Assembly: GCA_038503065.1 (NCBI GenBank)
Contig: JBCAMK010000002.1
Coordinates: 1,178,001-1,242,000, forward strand
Source of the DNA: Paragyromitra xinjiangensis
Lineage: Eukaryota; Ascomycota; Pezizomycetes; Pezizales; Discinaceae
Length of the DNA: 64,000 nt
Reading direction: 5' to 3'
Below, one piece after another: positions 47,192-57,223 of the stretch. Made by a program: the position numbers and the translations under genes. A model generated the notes under the pieces. The model saw only the letters and a program-made list of their open reading frames with translations, did not search any database and was not told the origin of the DNA. How positions within the stretch are numbered: position 1 is the first letter of the stretch; each line of letters starts with the position of its first letter.

Positions 47192-49707
47192 ATGGGATTC
47201 CTTGCTGGATATAGGAAGAAAAGGCAATTGACGCCAGAGCACAAATTTGAGTATATTGTTCGTTGCTTCACCTTACAGTTGCGCAATTGATCACGCTTCT
47301 CGCTTGGCTGCGATGTTTCACTCGTCGCACTAAGCTAACCATCATCACTCTGCACTCGATAGAACCTCCGCGACTTTAACGACAAGTCGTTTGTAAATGT
47401 CACAGCGTATATCTGGATTTATTTGAGTATATTAATATCACTCTCTTGTGTTGCTGCCGATACGTATGTTTATCCAATTCCCATTAATTCTCAAACATTT
47501 TCTAACAATTTTGTTCTCACAGCTACACAGCCATAACACTCCTCGTCTTCAACCGGTGGTCGTCACAAATCCAACCTGTGATCCCCTTCGAAACAGCGAA
47601 AATCATATTTGCTGTTTGCATTCTTATATCTTATGTCCTCATCCTTACCGACTGGTTCTTCGCCCTTAAGGTCATCAAACGAGGTGGAGTTGCAGATGCA
47701 TACATGAATGTCATTGCCTTGCGATGGAACTGTGTCTGGGGTGGAAAAGGCCCAGATGATTCTGGATGGAAACGTTTCCTAGTATTTGCAAGGTTAACAA
47801 AACAGCGAGGGAAAACAGACTACGTCGCACTCGTCACCTACTTCTCCTTCAAAGGTACGTAAAACCCCCCACAAAGCTGATATCCCAACCATTGACCCCC
47901 CTCAGGCTGGGTCCGAATCGTCTTTGCCGAAGGCCCCCGTGTAGTCATAAACGCCTTCACCCTAGCCTCCGTAATCAGCGCGGACCTAGTCCCCAAAGAC
48001 GAGCTCGAAACCCTCTCCCTAATCTCTAAATTCTTCGAAAACCTCGGCCACCTCTACACCGAGAACAAAATCCAAGTCTTAATCCTCGGTAGCATGACCT
48101 TCACCACAATACTCTGGCTCTTCGCCATACTCCAACTCCTCCTAGCCTGCATCCTCTTCATAAGCTTCCTCTGGCACGCCATGAACGGCGACTCCCTACG
48201 CACATACTGTAAAGAACGTATCGACAAACGTATGGGCGAGATCGTAGTCGACAACCACAAGAAAGGCCTCCGCGAAGACACCAACAAGATGCAAAAAGCC
48301 GGAATCCTCCGCGCCCCCACGATCCCCGTCCCCGCTGCAGTAGCACTCGAAACACCAAGTTATGAAAAAACACCCTACACCATGTCTGTAGTTCAATCCC
48401 CCGTAGGTTCCCCAGGCTTCCGTCCGCAGCAGCGACAACCTACGATCCCGAATCTATCGGAGATGGAGAGGGGACATACTCCGAAGCCGTTGGCACGGAT
48501 ACCAACGTCGAATACTATCGCTAGCTCGGTACGTCCGTCGACGGGGCGGAGCAGAAAGGTTTTGTCGAGTGATTCGTATGATTCCAGTTACACGCTTGTG
48601 GCTGGGCAGGCGGGGATGGGGTATGGTGGACAGGGGCAGGCGAGGGATAGTATCGATAGTTTGAGGAGGCAACAGCAGTGGGGGCCGCCGCCGCCTGTGC
48701 CATATACACAGAGTAGTAGCGGGAGGAGCGATAGTGGGAGGGCAGTAACACCGTATGCGCAGAGTATTGGTGGTAGAAGCGATAGTGGGAGGAGACCAAC
48801 AACGAAGGAGGGTCAAGGATATACAATGCAGGATATGCAATCACCATCTACACAAAATGGAAGACTGCCATTTACAGCTGATAAATTGGCGGGGCAGGAT
48901 GAATATGGTAGTATGCCATCGCTGAGGGAGCAGTTCCGGGAGCAGAAGCAAGGGCAATATGGGGCGAGACCGGGGCCACCAAGTAGGTCCGGTTCGGGGA
49001 GGTCGGCTTATGGGCCGGGGCAGGGGAGATTTCCAATTGCTGTTAGGACTGTAGAACCGCAGCAGGAGAGGTTCCCGATCGCTGTTAGGTCTAGAGATCC
49101 CCAGCAGTACTACAATGGCGACACTCCCCAACGGACACAGCCACCGGCGCAGTATTATAACGACTCGCCTCAACAAATGGAGTCCCCGCAAGATTATTAC
49201 TCGCAAAGACGAGGACAGTGGGATTACCACCCACCCCGTCAAGACGGTTCCCAGCAACAATCATCCCGCCAGGGAACTCCCCAGCCGCCTCAGCAGCCAC
49301 AACCAGCGACATACGAATATCTCCCCCCATCTCAGCAGAATCGAAATCAATTCTTCCAACAAGAACAACCCCGCCCTAACCTTCCCCGCTTGCAGACCCA
49401 AACTCCTGCCCTCGGCGGTGGTGGGTACAAACGACCAACCTACACGCCTGCATCTGCCACTGCTCCATCCCCAGCCCAGGGTTTTAACGATTTGCCGGCA
49501 AGTTACTTCCCAGGCCGAGAAGATCCGGTACAGATGCGGAGCGCAACCACCCCGCCGGCAAGACCGCAACGGGCACCGTTGCAGCAGTTGGTGAGGAGCG
49601 CGACTGCGCAGGTAGGAAGGAGAGGAGATTTAGAGCCAATAAGGCCACCACCAAGGAGCGCTACTGCTGGACCAGAAAGATTTGCGCAGGGACGCACGCG
49701 AGTTTAG
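47192..49707 (+). CDS. KCH1/PRM6-like fungal potassium transporter with long disordered tail
   Basis: Membrane protein of the fungal Kch1/Prm6 family, linked in yeast to low-affinity potassium influx and to calcium influx in stress. Four exons: 47192-47257, 47363-47463, 47523-47854 and 47906-49707, giving 766 aa. The first junction gives FEYINLRDFNDKSF, the family N-terminal block. Helices are AYIWIYLSILISLSCVA, AKIIFAVCILISYVLILT, and later TTILWLFAILQLLLACILF followed by SFLWHAMNGDSLR. The core ends near residue 275. The remaining ~490 residues are low-complexity Gln/Pro/Ser/Arg-rich with repeated short units (GRSDSGR, RFPIAVR twice, QQYYN, PPAQYYN), far beyond the core domain. They are probably a cytosolic regulatory tail. 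Confidence 0.82.
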
Positions 49708-50430
49708 AATTATTAATAGGTAGATCCTAGAGACCTTTATTGTCGCATAGCCCGACTAGAGCCTGTAAAACTTTTTTTTTTTGTATCTTTAAGGGATGTT
49801 GAAGACGGTTTGTACGATAGCTATTCGTTGAGCCAGGAGCAGTTGACGAACTTAATTCTTTGTGTTTTATTATATTTATTAGTAACTGCCGACCAATATG
49901 GCAGAGTACATATTGCTTTTTTAAGATTCGTGTGTCTATGGGTTTTCTTGGTTCGATTTCTGATGGTTATGGATGGGTTGGGAATTGGGGGTTATTGTGA
50001 TGCGTCCTTTTGCAGAGAAGGGCTTTGTGGCTTAGGCAATAGGGACAGCCTTTCTTACTTATGATTGGGGTTTGGATGCACCAGATGTGGCTGATTGATC
50101 ATTGGTACTTGACGCTTTGTTCCCTTTCCTATATTTTTCTCTCTTGCTTCGAGGGTTGTAAGGCTGTGGGGCTGTACTTCATAGCTTCGTAGTTTATGCT
50201 TGTGCTTTCTCACAATTGTGTTCATTGGGGGTTTGTGTTCGAGTATAAACCTGCTTGACCAATATCTTGGCAATATCCTACGGGAAACTGTGTGCACAAA
50301 CTTGAAAAGTTCAAAGTATTATAGTTCTATCTAGCATTTCCAAAAAAAAAAACGAAACCAAAGAAACCAAAGTCCTAAACATAGCCCAGCACAAAACACA
50401 CCCAATCAGCTCCAATACCTTACCAATCGA
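49708..50430. other. Intergenic spacer between convergent genes
   Basis: 3' region with an A/T tract at 49771-49780. Open frames here are short and unsupported. Confidence 0.6.
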
Positions 50431-50832
50431 TCAGCCCCTACCCTCCAAATCCCTATAGAATTCCTCAACCTCCCACCCAGTTATCACTTCATCGTAATAC
50501 ACCACCTCATCACGATTCTCCAACAATTCACCCATAATTTCCTCTTGAATCTTGGCAACACGCTCCGAAGCCCCCTTCATTTGAGCTCTAGCCTTCACAA
50601 GTAAGGGACTACTCTCAGCAGTACCAAAGTAAAGTAATGACGAAACAATCATCTTACAGTCCTCGAGATGCTCCATTGCGTTAGTGAGAAGACGATATTT
50701 CTCGTAGATCTTGTTATTAGATTCTTTCACTAGGTGCTTAACGAATTTTCGAGCTGTGATGATGGTTTTTGTGAGCTCTGTTGATGTGAGTTCCTGGGTG
50801 TTCACTTCAAAGAGGCTGTTTGGGAATGACAT
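50431..50832 (-). CDS. Hypothetical helical protein, 133 aa
   Basis: Start at the first true ATG (MSFPNSLFEV, 50832); the frame continues upstream without an ATG to 50943. The product is predicted mostly helical, charged and cytosolic: TELTKTIITARKFVKHLVKE, KYRLLTNAMEHLEDCKMIV, KARAQMKGASERVAKIQEE. It ends in an acidic aromatic tail (EVVYYDEVITGWEVEEFYRD). It has no signal peptide and no recognised family. The pattern of hydrophobics suggests a helical bundle or coiled coil. It is isolated between spacers. Confidence 0.42.
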   Translation of the reverse strand: MSFPNSLFEVNTQELTSTELTKTIITARKFVKHLVKESNNKIYEKYRLLTNAMEHLEDCKMIVSSLLYFGTAESSPLLVKARAQMKGASERVAKIQEEIMGELLENRDEVVYYDEVITGWEVEEFYRDLEGRG

Positions 50833-52003
50833 GTCGCTATTGGACACTATAGTTAGTTTTTTTAGCTGAGCTGTGAGTCTCTTAGGACGATGGGAATCAA
50901 ACAGGGAGAAACTTGGTAGTTTTATAGCTGAGACTTTAGCCACATGTCAGTACCATCTTGAATCTTAGGATCCCACTCTAGTGGCACTACTACAACGTCT
51001 ATGGTTTCACACATAAATCCTTACTGCAGTCTCAAGTGCTATTCAAGATGTGTCTAGCCCATAATAGCCAGCTTGTATTATCGGTTTTGTCGTATGCAAG
51101 TAGCGCGAGTGATGGTCCATGATGTAAAAATAAAACCATCATTTCCACGCCAACAACAGCAGCTCTTCAGCCGCTGCGTACCCATTTCTTGGCCCTCTTG
51201 CATGGTACGTATATTTACGGCCGCAGGCAAGAATCAAACGCTGACACATACTGGAAGCCAAAGCGAAGTAGCATTTTCTATTTCTCGCCGCACATCACAG
51301 GAATAGAACCTCGGCCTTAAACTCAACCTTAAAAATTACCCTATTTAACCTCCTTCAAGTTCCATGCAGGCCATCTTTTCCGTATAGAAACTCCTAATCA
51401 TAACTAAAACTCGTCAGGACCTCGTCTAAGGGTTGAAACTCGAGAAAGAAAAATACGTGGCAATACTGCTCCCGATATCTTGTTTTAGCTGGCCACGAGA
51501 GTCTCCCTCAACCAATTGAGCCTTCTCTACCCCCCGACTTCATATTTACAACAAATAGTTAATACCTGTCTCTAGATGACATTAAAAGAATCAAAAAAGG
51601 TTGCAATCAGGCTTCCCTGCGAACCTTAACCCAGTGCGTGAAGATAAACTCTAACCTCCCCTGGGAGGGAATCGAACCTACGTTCCCCCGGCCCCTCTAG
51701 GCGACACAGTAGCCATTGGGCTACCATGGCAGATGATATTACAGCGCCAGAAAAGGCCTTAGGCCCACCTTTACTTTTCCGTACCCTTTTATGGTGTGTC
51801 GATAAGATTGATTTGTTATACTATCATAAGCCAGGGTAACATCCAGTTTTTTCACTTTGCTCCAATCATATATGTAGATTCACTGTAGGATTCAATATTT
51901 AACACTGGTGAGTTATGTGATTCCAACCCCATCAAAGTGAGTTCAACCACACCAATCACTCCACCTCGACAAGCAATCAGTTACGCACACAGCCAGTCTC
52001 ATT
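50833..52003. other. Spacer with one tRNA-like relic
   Basis: No supported gene. Contains the tRNA-like sequence at 51655-51730 and the promoter of the ThrRS-like gene. Confidence 0.5.
51655..51730 (-). repeat. tRNA-like sequence, probable tRNA-derived relic
   Basis: On the minus strand an A-box-like TGGTAGCCCAATGG is followed about 35 nt later by a perfect B box, GGTTCGATTCC. A D-arm TAGC/GGCTA is visible. The acceptor and anticodon stems do not pair well, so a functional tRNA is not supported. It may be the head of a SINE. Confidence 0.5.
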
Positions 52004-53334
52004 ATGGAGAAGGTTAATGAATTTCAAGAGAACTTCCTTATCGCAAACAATGGAGTAGGAGCCCCGATCAAGGGTTCTGAAGCAGCCAAGATAACCGCAG
52101 ATATTGCGAAGCCAGATATCGCTGCTGAAGCTTCTCCAAACGTGAGCCTAGCCCACCTACAACTATTCAAGCTCTAAAAGCTTCTTCATACTGACGATGA
52201 GATTTCTCAAAGATCAAGGCTCACCCAGATTACATCTCCCACAGAATTCATCTGTTTGAGAGACTAAAAGAGGAATACGACAGCGAAGTGGCCTGTACGC
52301 ATCGAAACCCTATCTACTTTGAAACTTCTCAATGTTCTTCTTCTTGCTGACAATCCCGAATCACAGCTAAACATCGCCAAACTATCAATGTCTACTTGCC
52401 TGACTACAGGCGTTCAATTGCTGAAACCTTATGGGAGACAACACCGGTTGACATCGCCCGTTATCTCGGTGCCCAAGCCCTCGTGGAAAAGATCATCGTT
52501 GCCAGGGTTGATGGCGAGTCCTGGGACCTTAGCAGGCCGTTAGAAAAATCTTGCAGCCTTGAATTCCTGAGGTTCGATACCCCTGAAGGTCTGTTTATCT
52601 CTAACACAAGACTCACATCAATCCGACAAGCAAATTTACGCGTACTGATACAATCTGCTCTATACAGGGAAAGATACCTTTCGGAGATCCTCTGCTTATG
52701 TCCTCGGTCAAGCTGCTGAGCTCAGATTTGGCTGCCTCCTTCCTCTCAGCGTAGCGACAGACGATGGCTTCTTCTACCAAGTTAGGTTTACCAGCAGCAC
52801 TATCAAGGCCGACGATAAAGAGCCTCTCGAGGAGATCGCATATCAGATAATCACGGAGAGTCAGAAATTCGAGCGTCTAGCTATCTCGAAAGAAAACCTG
52901 CTAGAAATGTTCAAGCACAACAAACACAAAGTGCATCTCATCTCATCAAAAATCGCCGATGGAGCTAGCGCTACAGTATACAGATGCGGGCCATTCATCG
53001 ACTTATGTGTTGGGCCGCATGTACGAAACACTGGAATGATTGGAAGCTTCGAGATCGTTGAGGTATGTTGCTCTCGAAAACTTCTACATATACGTACTTA
53101 TAGAATCACCGTTAGAAATTCCCACCCGGGTTCCTATGGCATGCTGAAACAGGCCCCGTGCACCGTATCTATGGTACTAGCATCCCCAAGAAGGAGCTTC
53201 TTGAAAATAATGAAAAAGCACAACATGAAGATACGGAGTCGCTTGAGTGCAGCGATCCAGAGGAAGTTCAGTTTCATGTTGAGCTTACAGAGGACGAGAT
53301 TTCTAGCCTTAAACTATTGGCGATAACGTTTTAA
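52004..53334 (+). CDS. Stand-alone paralogue of the threonyl-tRNA synthetase N-terminal region (TGS and editing-type domains)
   Basis: Five exons: 52004-52141, 52213-52294, 52367-52588, 52668-53062 and 53116-53334, in phase with no stops, give 351 aa. After a 47-residue leader come KAHPDYISHRIHLFERLKEE, a TGS domain (about 78-147, with WETTPVDIARYLGAQ, VDGESWDLSRPLE), and the second additional (editing-type) domain (148-279). That domain contains SSAYVLGQAAELRFG, TDDGFFYQ, LLEMFKHNKHK and YRCGPFIDLCVGPHV. The HxxxH editing motif reads R154-SSA-Y158, so both His are lost; C261 and H265 remain. The catalytic aminoacylation core and anticodon domain are absent. After KFPPGFLWHAETGPVHRIYG the protein ends in a unique acidic tail. 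It cannot charge tRNA by itself. It may bind tRNA or the full synthetase, or be a fading duplicate. Confidence 0.82.
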
Positions 53335-53628
53335 GGTCAAGCCCTTGGCTAACCTACCACCTGATCATAGTCTCCCTCCTCGTCCTTCATTTTAGTTATC
53401 AATTCGGCTCGATTACCCGCAAAACATCTTTTTTTTTACCCCTGTTTAGTAGATAGATAGCCGCTTAAAGAAATAACAAAAAATGATAACTGAACTTAAG
53501 CCTACTTCATACTACTTCGCACTCCTGTCTCAATTTCCAGACGTCCCTCATGACCACCACCACCAACTGCAGCATGGAGGAAAGACAGCTATCTGGGGAC
53601 ATCTTTTGACCCGAAGGTACTCTCATAA

Positions 53629-53698
53629 CGCGTGCCTAGGGAACCATGCCAACTCCCTACTTAGAAAGCAAAAGCTATAACCGTTACACTAAGTACGC
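53629..53698 (-). pseudogene. Decayed tRNA-Gly-like copy
   Basis: The minus strand starts GCGTACTTAGTGTAACGG, matching the tRNA-Gly(CCC) copies, but the anticodon loop reads TTTCTAA and the T arm has lost GGTTCGA. The acceptor 3' strand GGCACGC pairs only partly. Confidence 0.6.
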
Positions 53699-54022
53699 TG
53701 CCATCGCTATAGTCAGCTAATAATTCAATCTACATACCCAATCGCTTGCCTAAGCAGATGCTAAGGAAAGCGAGTGTACCCACCCAAGAACGAGCTCGAA
53801 GCTAGGTCCCTGCCTCCAAATGGCATTTCAAAGAATTACATTCAAAAAAAATCCGAAGATAAACAAATAAATAAAAATACAATACTCTGAGAAAAAATAT
53901 ATTGTTCAATGGTGCCTTTCACGACTTCTGCGTTTAACAAAAGTTGTGGAAGACTAATGACTGCTGGAGCAAGATTCTCCTGAAAGGACGCTTTATACAG
54001 ACCATAACCAGACATTATATTA

Positions 54023-54094
54023 TGCGTACTCGGGGAATCAAACCCCGTTCTCCCGCTTGGGAAGCGAAAATCATAACCGCTGGGCCAAGTACGC
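54023..54094 (-). tRNA. tRNA-Gly(CCC)-like gene, T loop altered
   Basis: The minus strand folds as a tRNA: acceptor GCGTACT/AGTACGC is perfect, the anticodon loop is TTCCCAA (anticodon CCC) and the T stem CGGGG/CCCCG is intact. The T loop reads TTTGATT instead of TTCGACT, so the B box has a C-to-T change that may weaken transcription. The D loop carries CCCAGC where the other copies have TCTAAC. Unlike the array copies, no TGATATC-bounded hairpin follows. Confidence 0.7.
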
Positions 54095-54399
54095 TAGTAA
54101 CTACTCCGCAACTACATGTAAAATACCTAACCTCAGTCCAACAAACGAACCAAACGTTTGGATGAAGCTACATCCTAAGGTATTCCTCTGACCTACTCAG
54201 CAAAATCTAAAAGACATAATGGAAATTTAAGGCCAACTTCGACTTCCTTAGAAAGTTCATATCCTCGCGATATCATTTAACCATAGGCCGAAAGAACGTC
54301 ATTCGCTATATACCCCGCCTGGAGGTCACGCCTACACAAGGCCCCACCCACAGATCTTACCGCACAGAGCACGCGCATCTAGAATACCAATACCAGTTA

Positions 54400-54908
54400 T
54401 TGTCCATGATCAAAAGTCTGCGTGTTCCTAGCGTGGCAACCATAACCATCACCTTTTTTTGCGAAAAAATAAAATCTTGTCAAAACTCAACCAATATTGC
54501 AGGGAAAAAATTGAAAAAAATAGGATTAGCAAAAGATACTCTTAGGCATCAATTCAGCATCTTAGATGCGTAAAATACCACTAGGTTGTGTACTAGTCGC
54601 GCAAAGTTTGTCTGTAAGGTGGAGGTCATTCTTATGTTCATGTCCTCTGCAACCAAGGCTTGGCATTTTTAGGGGTCAGGTTATTACCTGTATGTGACGA
54701 TTTTCTCAATTGAGACCACCAAAACGACCCCAGTTCCTCATCCAAAAGCTCTCATTCGGTCAGTGAGTCTTAGGGTTGATATCTCTATTTTTTTCCATTT
54801 TTTCCCTGCAATATTGGTTGAGTTTTGACAAGATTTTATTTTTTCGCAAAAAAAGGTGATGGTTACGGTTGCCACACTAGGAACACGCAGACTTTTGATC
54901 ATGGACAA
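54400..54908. mobile_element. Foldback MITE with ~124-bp terminal inverted repeats
   Basis: Left arm 54400-54523 (TTGTCCATGATC...) and right arm 54785-54908 (...GATCATGGACAA) are inverted copies with about four to six differences. Both ends are flanked by TA (54398-54399, 54909-54910). The inner 260 bp have no coding sequence, so this is non-autonomous. The ends are unrelated to the Fot1/Pogo element in this window. Confidence 0.88.
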
Positions 54909-55078
54909 TATCATTCAAGAAACAAAACCCATAATCTTTAGTCTACGTTTGTCAGTATCGAGCCACTCATGCCCAATCACTTGGCCTAGCTAATACTTAC
55001 TGTAGCGCAAGAAAGTACAATGAACTAAATACCGGAGACTAAATGCTTGTACTACAGGTGCCGGGGCAAATCTGTTGA

Positions 55079-55560
55079 TACCTAGCGGCAGCGAGGCCAA
55101 CCGTCTGGTCCGACTACAGTCGACCGCAGTCGACTGTAGCCAAGCCAGACCGTCTGGACTGCCAAGTATGCAGTCTTTTTTTCCAAGCCAGTCCGTCCAA
55201 AAAATAGACGGACTGCCAAGAAACCTGAATACGGTATTGTTTAAACCCAGCTTCAAGCAAAGAAAAAAACTATATTATAGTAGAGGGGTAGAGGATAGAG
55301 GGTATAGCAAAGCTTGAGTAACAAATCAAGCATTTTTCTACAAAATAGAGACTGGTTTGTTAACCAAGGCCGCCAAGCCTCGTTATAACTTCTACCTCAG
55401 TTGCTCTATTTCCTGAAGCAAAAAAGCGGGTTGTGACTTGAGCCTCCGAAAAAATGATTCAGTCTCTAACTAGTCGACTAGGACCAGACTGCGCCAAGCT
55501 AGTCCAGTCCGTCCTATCCAGTTTTTGGTCGGACCGGACGATTGGTTGCGCTGCCTAGCG
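55079..55560. repeat. Degenerate foldback element
   Basis: The left end (ACCTAGCGGCAGCG, then CCGTCTGGTCCGAC) and right end (GTCGGACCGGACG, then GCTGCCTAGCGG) are imperfect inverted copies of about 35 bp. Inside the left half is a tight hairpin, CTACAGTCGAC/GTCGACTGTAG with a 4-nt loop (55115-55140 region), and a second inverted pair CAGTCCGTC/GACGGACTG near 55183-55217. Probably an old MITE. Confidence 0.55.
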
Positions 55561-55739
55561 GTAGTAGCGGTGCGCTCGCTGTAGTAAATACATACCACAA
55601 TTCTCCTTAGGCGTCAATTAAAGTCTATAACCTAATAGTACCCTTCCTGAGCACCAGCAGTAATTTTCTCGGAAATATGGAAGACATGTGGCTGTGAGTT
55701 TGAAGTATAGAAATTTTACTCTACGTTTTATCTAAAACG

Positions 55740-55788
55740 TTGATATCACCGTTCAAACGAGGATCCATTCGTTTGAACACGATATCAA
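55740..55788 (-). other. Hairpin directly 3' of a tRNA-like copy
   Basis: On the minus strand, TTGATATC pairs with GATATCAA (8 bp), and inside it GTTCAAACGA pairs with TCGTTTGAAC (10 bp) around an 8-nt loop ATGGATCC. It begins immediately after the tRNA-like discriminator base and is followed after three bases by TTTT (55734-55737). It has the same arrangement as the hairpins at 61980 and 62352 but different inner sequence. Confidence 0.8.
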
Positions 55789-55859
55789 TGCGGACCCAGG
55801 GAGTTGAACCCCGTTCTCCCACCAAGAAGCGAGAATCATAACCGTTAGACCAAGTGCGC
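55789..55859 (-). pseudogene. tRNA-Gly-like copy, degenerate
   Basis: The minus strand reads GCGCACTTGGTCTAACGGTTATG, as in the array copies, but the anticodon loop is TTCTTGG, the T stem has a mismatch (CGGGG/CCCTG) and the acceptor has one mismatch. Probably not a working tRNA. Confidence 0.65.
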
Positions 55860-57223
55860 TGTGTTTCTAACTTACCGTTCTATTTAGCGAGTAAGCTCAT
55901 GCGCTTATGGCGGGATGGAGAGAAAAGAACACCAAAAACCAACAGCACTTTCCTATTTAAGCGATATAGCCACTTAGAGTAATACATCCAATCACTGGAA
56001 GGCCAGCAGGCTGGCCGGGCCCCGAATGCCTTTGATTCACTATCTACTTGCAGCTTTGAATCCAAATAATAAAGCACCCTCCAAGATCCAGCTACACATA
56101 GTTCACCTTGCTCAGCTGGTAGTGGCTTGTGGGTACGAGGGGTCGGGGCCTCCCCTCTCGCTCCCCCTTTGCAGGTAGCGAAACTGTAGTAGCAGTGCTT
56201 TAATTGACTCGTTTAGTGATATAATATCTGCCTTCCTGCCAGCTGCCCCCCACTAATATGTTGGCTATATATATCACAAAGAGCTTAAGAAATATGAAGT
56301 AGAAGCGTCAAGTTAGGGGCTCAAAGAAGCTTTATAACCGCTTGCTATGACAATGTATGTAGCTTAGTGAAAACTTGTTCGCCAGGTTGATATTGCTTAT
56401 TAATTTAGACTCTAACCATAAAGGGTAACGAAACCAAAATTCTACAGGTGACCCCTCTGTCTCCGACATTCGGGGCACTCAACCCAGGCATATGGAATTA
56501 CATGTACTCACCCACAACTACACATCGCTCAAGCAGCAATAATCTACTTTACAACGCCACACTCACTATCAAAGGTGCCACATAATGGAATGAAAATATA
56601 GAAAAGTGTTAGAGCCACCCTATCCTCTTGTGTCAGCCTCATCTCTATCATTTACGCAGCCCCCAGTTCATCCCTGTTCATGGCATGTGCCCGTCAGTGC
56701 CGTGACTTCGTACCGTTATAGCCAAGATAGTCGGCTCCTCATACCCCTACTACCTTTGCCCACTACTACTGAGTGTGAACAAGACTTTAAAGTATCTCTC
56801 TTACTTCAGCTCTCGTCTTATGGTGTTTAGAGTCACATGACACCCTGCATGAGCTACCATCAAGCACCTAGCATTATAGGCATTTATCAAAACAATAAAC
56901 CCAAGTGCAACAAACCGTAATATAGAAAGAAAAAAATTGCCAATATGCAAATGCCTTAAAAGCCAGCCAACTACTTTACATACCAGATAAGGAAAACCAC
57001 CCTCCAGTGCAACAGGAAGAAAAAAACGACACAAAAACTCCAATACCACCCTACCAACACGCTTACTTTTCCGGAACCAACCGACCAACCCAGAAACATA
57101 AGCCACAAACAAAAAACCGAATAAAAGGGTGAGTATTGCTATTGCAAGAGAAAGGAAAGGGTAAAAATAATACAGAAACGTGTAAAGCGAAAAACAACAA
57201 AAGAAACATCCCCAACAGCAAGA

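Larger units (their letters stand above)
53335..57223. other. Repeat-rich gene-free region
   Basis: 3.9 kb of tRNA-like copies, foldback elements and AT-rich DNA, itemised separately. From about 55860 to 57223 nothing is recognisable except the 3' flank of the HECT gene. A hydrophobic frame at 56801-57112 (minus) has no ATG at its start. Confidence 0.6.

Noticed and set aside
56801..57112. Hydrophobic 103-codon minus-strand frame that could be a membrane protein
   Set aside because: No ATG at its start and it lies in the 3' flank of the HECT gene.
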